Shown in pieces: positions 62,022 through 64,000 of a DNA stretch of 64,000 bases. The notes beneath the pieces were generated by a model. That model had not been told where the DNA came from, searched no databases, and saw only the letters and a program-made list of their open reading frames with translations. The first letter of the stretch is position 1. Each line of letters begins with the position of its first letter. Source of the DNA: Bog-473 sp963840435 (GTDB lineage: Bacteria; Actinomycetota; Acidimicrobiia; Acidimicrobiales; RAAP-2); the NCBI GenBank assembly GCA_963840435.1, contig CAWIYY010000012.1, positions 496,001 to 560,000 of the forward strand, written 5' to 3'. A program made the translations under genes and the position numbers.

Positions 62022-62100
62022 TCCTAAAAGCTTATCGTTTTGGTCGGATTTTCCGGACAGGCGGCCGCCCGCCGCCGTCCTGGCCCCGGACCGGCGGTCC

Positions 62101-62718
62101 TCACCAACCCCGGTCGACCCATTCCTGGAGGTGAGGGGCCTCGCTGCCCACGGTGGTGGAGGTGCCGTGGCCGGGCAGCACGAGCGTGTCGGCGTCGAAG
62201 GCTGCGAAAATCCGGCGGTCGATCGACTCGATGATGGTGGGGAAGTCCCCGTTCTCGAACGAGGTGTTCCCGGGTCCGCCGGGGAAGAGGGTGTCCCCGC
62301 TGAACAGGAGGTTGGTGCCCTCGACGGCGAAGCAGATGGAACCGGGGGTGTGGCCCGGCGTGGCCAGGGTCCTGATGCGCAGGTCGCCCACACTGAGCTG
62401 CTCGTCGTCCTCGATGATGAGGTCGTAGCTGGGCAGCATGCCGGCGTCGGCGCTGGTCACGGCGACGGAGATGCCGGCCTCGCGCACGGCGGGCACGGCC
62501 TGGATGTGGTCCCAGTGGCCGTGCGTCTCCACCACCTGGTTCACCCCCAGATCCCGGCAGATCGGCAGCAGCGCCTCGTGCTCGTTGGCCGCGTCGATCA
62601 GCATGGCCTCGCCGGTGCGGCGGCAGCGCAGGATGTAGACGTTGTTGTCCATCGGGCCCACCACGATCTGGTGGACCTCGGCTCTGGCGTCGCTCCAGAT
62701 CTCCTCCAGCTGTCCCAT
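62101..62718 (-). CDS. MBL-fold hydrolase, glyoxalase II-like
   Basis: A 205-residue metallo-beta-lactamase-fold protein with the first metal motif THGHWDH (about residues 65-71). VVGPMDNNVYILRCRRTGEAMLIDAANE comes before it, and LATPGHTPGSICFA, LLFSGDTLFPGGPGNT and LVLPGHGTSTTVG after it. This is the GloB / YcbL-like hydrolase pattern acting on thioesters. The ATG at 62718 begins MGQLEEIW. The longer frame to 63927 is a shadow of the acyl-CoA dehydrogenase gene. Confidence 0.9.
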   Translation of the reverse strand: MGQLEEIWSDARAEVHQIVVGPMDNNVYILRCRRTGEAMLIDAANEHEALLPICRDLGVNQVVETHGHWDHIQAVPAVREAGISVAVTSADAGMLPSYDLIIEDDEQLSVGDLRIRTLATPGHTPGSICFAVEGTNLLFSGDTLFPGGPGNTSFENGDFPTIIESIDRRIFAAFDADTLVLPGHGTSTTVGSEAPHLQEWVDRGW

Positions 62719-62844
62719 CCCCCCAGCGTGGCACAGTCGGAGCGGCGTCTGGTCGGCCCGGTGCCCGGAGTGGTAGACACCCAACCTGAGAAGCGAGAAC
62801 ACCGCCGGCTGGGCTGCCGGGGGCAGAGGCAGAGGAGCCCGTGC

Positions 62845-63960
62845 ATGAATTTCGCCTTCAGTGACGAGCAGGAGGAGCTGCGCACCGCGGTCCGCCGCTT
62901 CCTGGCCGAGAAGTCGCCCGAGACCGAAGTGCGCCGGCTCATGGACACCACCGAGGGCTACGACCCGGCGGTCTGGAGCCAGATGGCCGACCAGCTCGGC
63001 CTGCAGTCGCTGACCATCCCCGAGGAGTTCGGCGGCTCGGGCTTCACCTACGTCGAGCTGCTCGTCGTGCTCGAGGAGATGGGCGCCGCCCTCCTCTGCG
63101 CTCCCTTCTTCTCCTCGGTCGCCCTGGCCGCCAACGCGCTGCTCACCTCGGGCGACGACGACGCCAAGAAGAGCTACCTGCCCGGGATCGCCTCGGGCGA
63201 GACCATCGCCACCCTCGCCATCACCGAGGACAACGGCAAGTGGGACTTCGGCGGGATCGAGCTGGCCGCCACCAAGAAGGGCGACGGCTGGGTGCTCGAC
63301 GGGCACAAGATGTTCGTCATCGACGGCCACGTGGCCAACCTCATCATCGTGGCCGCCCGCACCGCCGCCGGCGTCACGCTCTTCGCCGTGGCCGGCGACG
63401 CCGCCGGCCTCACCCGCACCGCGCTGCCCACCATGGACCAGACGCGCAAGCAGGCCCGGCTCGAGTTCTCCGGCACCCCGGCCGTGCTGATCGGCACCGA
63501 CGGTGGCGCCGAGGCCGGGCTGTCCAAGACCCTCGACCTGGCCGCGGTGGCCCTGGCCGCCGAGCAGGTCGGTGGGGCCCAGCGCGTCCTCGACGCCTCG
63601 GTGGAGTACGCCAAGACGCGGATCCAGTTCGGCCGGCCCATCGGCAGCTTCCAGGCCATCAAGCACAAGTGCGCCGACATGCTGCTCGAGGTGGAGTCGG
63701 CCAAGTCGGCCGCCTACTACGCGGCGTGGGCCGCGGCCGAGGACTCCGACGAGCTGCCCGTGGTGGCCAGCCTGGCCAAGTCCTACTGCTCCGAGGCCTA
63801 CTTCCACTCGGCGGCCGAGAACATCCAGATCCACGGCGGCATCGGCTTCACCTGGGAGCACCCGGCCCACCTCTACTTCAAGCGGGCCAAGTCCTCCGAG
63901 CTCCTCCTGGGCGACCCGTCGTACCACCGCGAGCTGCTGGCACAGCGCATAGGGATCTGA
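62845..63960 (+). CDS. Acyl-CoA dehydrogenase (FadE-like)
   Basis: A 371-residue ACAD-family flavoprotein. It shows FAFSDEQEELRTAVRRFLAEKS, TIPEEFGGSGFTYVELLVVLEEMG, the middle-domain block TLAITEDNGKWDFGGIELAATK, then TRIQFGRPIGSFQAIKHKCADMLLEVESA and IQIHGGIGFTWEHPAHLYFKRA. The usual catalytic YEGT glutamate is absent, as in one half of the heteromeric FadE pairs used for steroid and branched acyl-CoAs, so it may need a partner outside this window. GAGGAGCC precedes the ATG at 62845. It is divergent from the MBL gene. Confidence 0.92.
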   Translation: MNFAFSDEQEELRTAVRRFLAEKSPETEVRRLMDTTEGYDPAVWSQMADQLGLQSLTIPEEFGGSGFTYVELLVVLEEMGAALLCAPFFSSVALAANALLTSGDDDAKKSYLPGIASGETIATLAITEDNGKWDFGGIELAATKKGDGWVLDGHKMFVIDGHVANLIIVAARTAAGVTLFAVAGDAAGLTRTALPTMDQTRKQARLEFSGTPAVLIGTDGGAEAGLSKTLDLAAVALAAEQVGGAQRVLDASVEYAKTRIQFGRPIGSFQAIKHKCADMLLEVESAKSAAYYAAWAAAEDSDELPVVASLAKSYCSEAYFHSAAENIQIHGGIGFTWEHPAHLYFKRAKSSELLLGDPSYHRELLAQRIGI

Positions 63961-64000
63961 GGTGCCGGGGCCATTCAGGCTCCGTCCCGGCCCGGCCGGC

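Overview
The window is a high-GC, gene-dense stretch of an actinobacterial chromosome. GTG starts, 4-base ATGA/GTGA gene overlaps, SUF-type iron-sulfur assembly, KstR-like operators and mycobacterium-like steroid-catabolic enzymes are all present. An uncultured-type member of class Acidimicrobiia is my best guess; this is inference, because no rRNA or other phylogenetic marker is present.

Layout. (1) 0.1-2.3 kb: an ABC exporter pair behind a good promoter. (2) 2.3-9.7 kb: branched-chain amino-acid genes around one divergent region. greA-leuC-leuD-GNAT runs left. A leader peptide with a terminator hairpin, then leuB-ilvE-cimA, runs right. CimA, LeuCD and LeuB can make 2-oxobutyrate for isoleucine from pyruvate, and the leader peptide carries Val and Ile-Ile codons, so the cluster looks attenuated by Ile/Val supply. 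(3) 9.7-14 kb: CocE/NonD hydrolase, a small unknown, an epoxide-hydrolase-like enzyme and an acyl-CoA dehydrogenase. (4) 14-29.6 kb: an accessory-looking tract of small, mostly singly transcribed genes (GNATs, VOC, ABM, NTF2-like, AhpD-like, pentapeptide repeat, secreted repeat protein, small membrane proteins) with more AT-rich codons, longer gaps and a possible serine-recombinase relic. (5) 29.9-36.3 kb: a steroid/lipid regulon candidate. A FadA5-like thiolase, EchA19-like hydratase and thioesterase, plus a divergent acyl-CoA synthetase/SDR pair, lie behind two KstR-type palindromes. (6) 36-50.6 kb: Lgt, an NlpC/P60 endopeptidase, dienelactone hydrolase, CitE-like lyase, acyl-CoA dehydrogenase, methyltransferase, a polytopic membrane protein, MaoC dehydratase, MutY, hydrolases, an HsaB-like flavin reductase, an RmlC-like epimerase and a RodZ-C-like membrane protein. 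(7) 50.6-62 kb: an oligopeptidase, then a split suf locus: sufB, a Cys-rich small protein, an opposed hydratase, sufD, a Rieske ferredoxin, sufC1, an LCP protein, and a converging sufC2-sufS-sufU operon. (8) 62-64 kb: an MBL hydrolase and an acyl-CoA dehydrogenase.

Three minus-strand genes (acyl-CoA synthetase, acyl-CoA dehydrogenase, methyltransferase) each read as intact families only after one single-base shift. sufD and mutY lack a convincing ATG/GTG/TTG start. I found no tRNA, rRNA, CRISPR array or intact insertion sequence.
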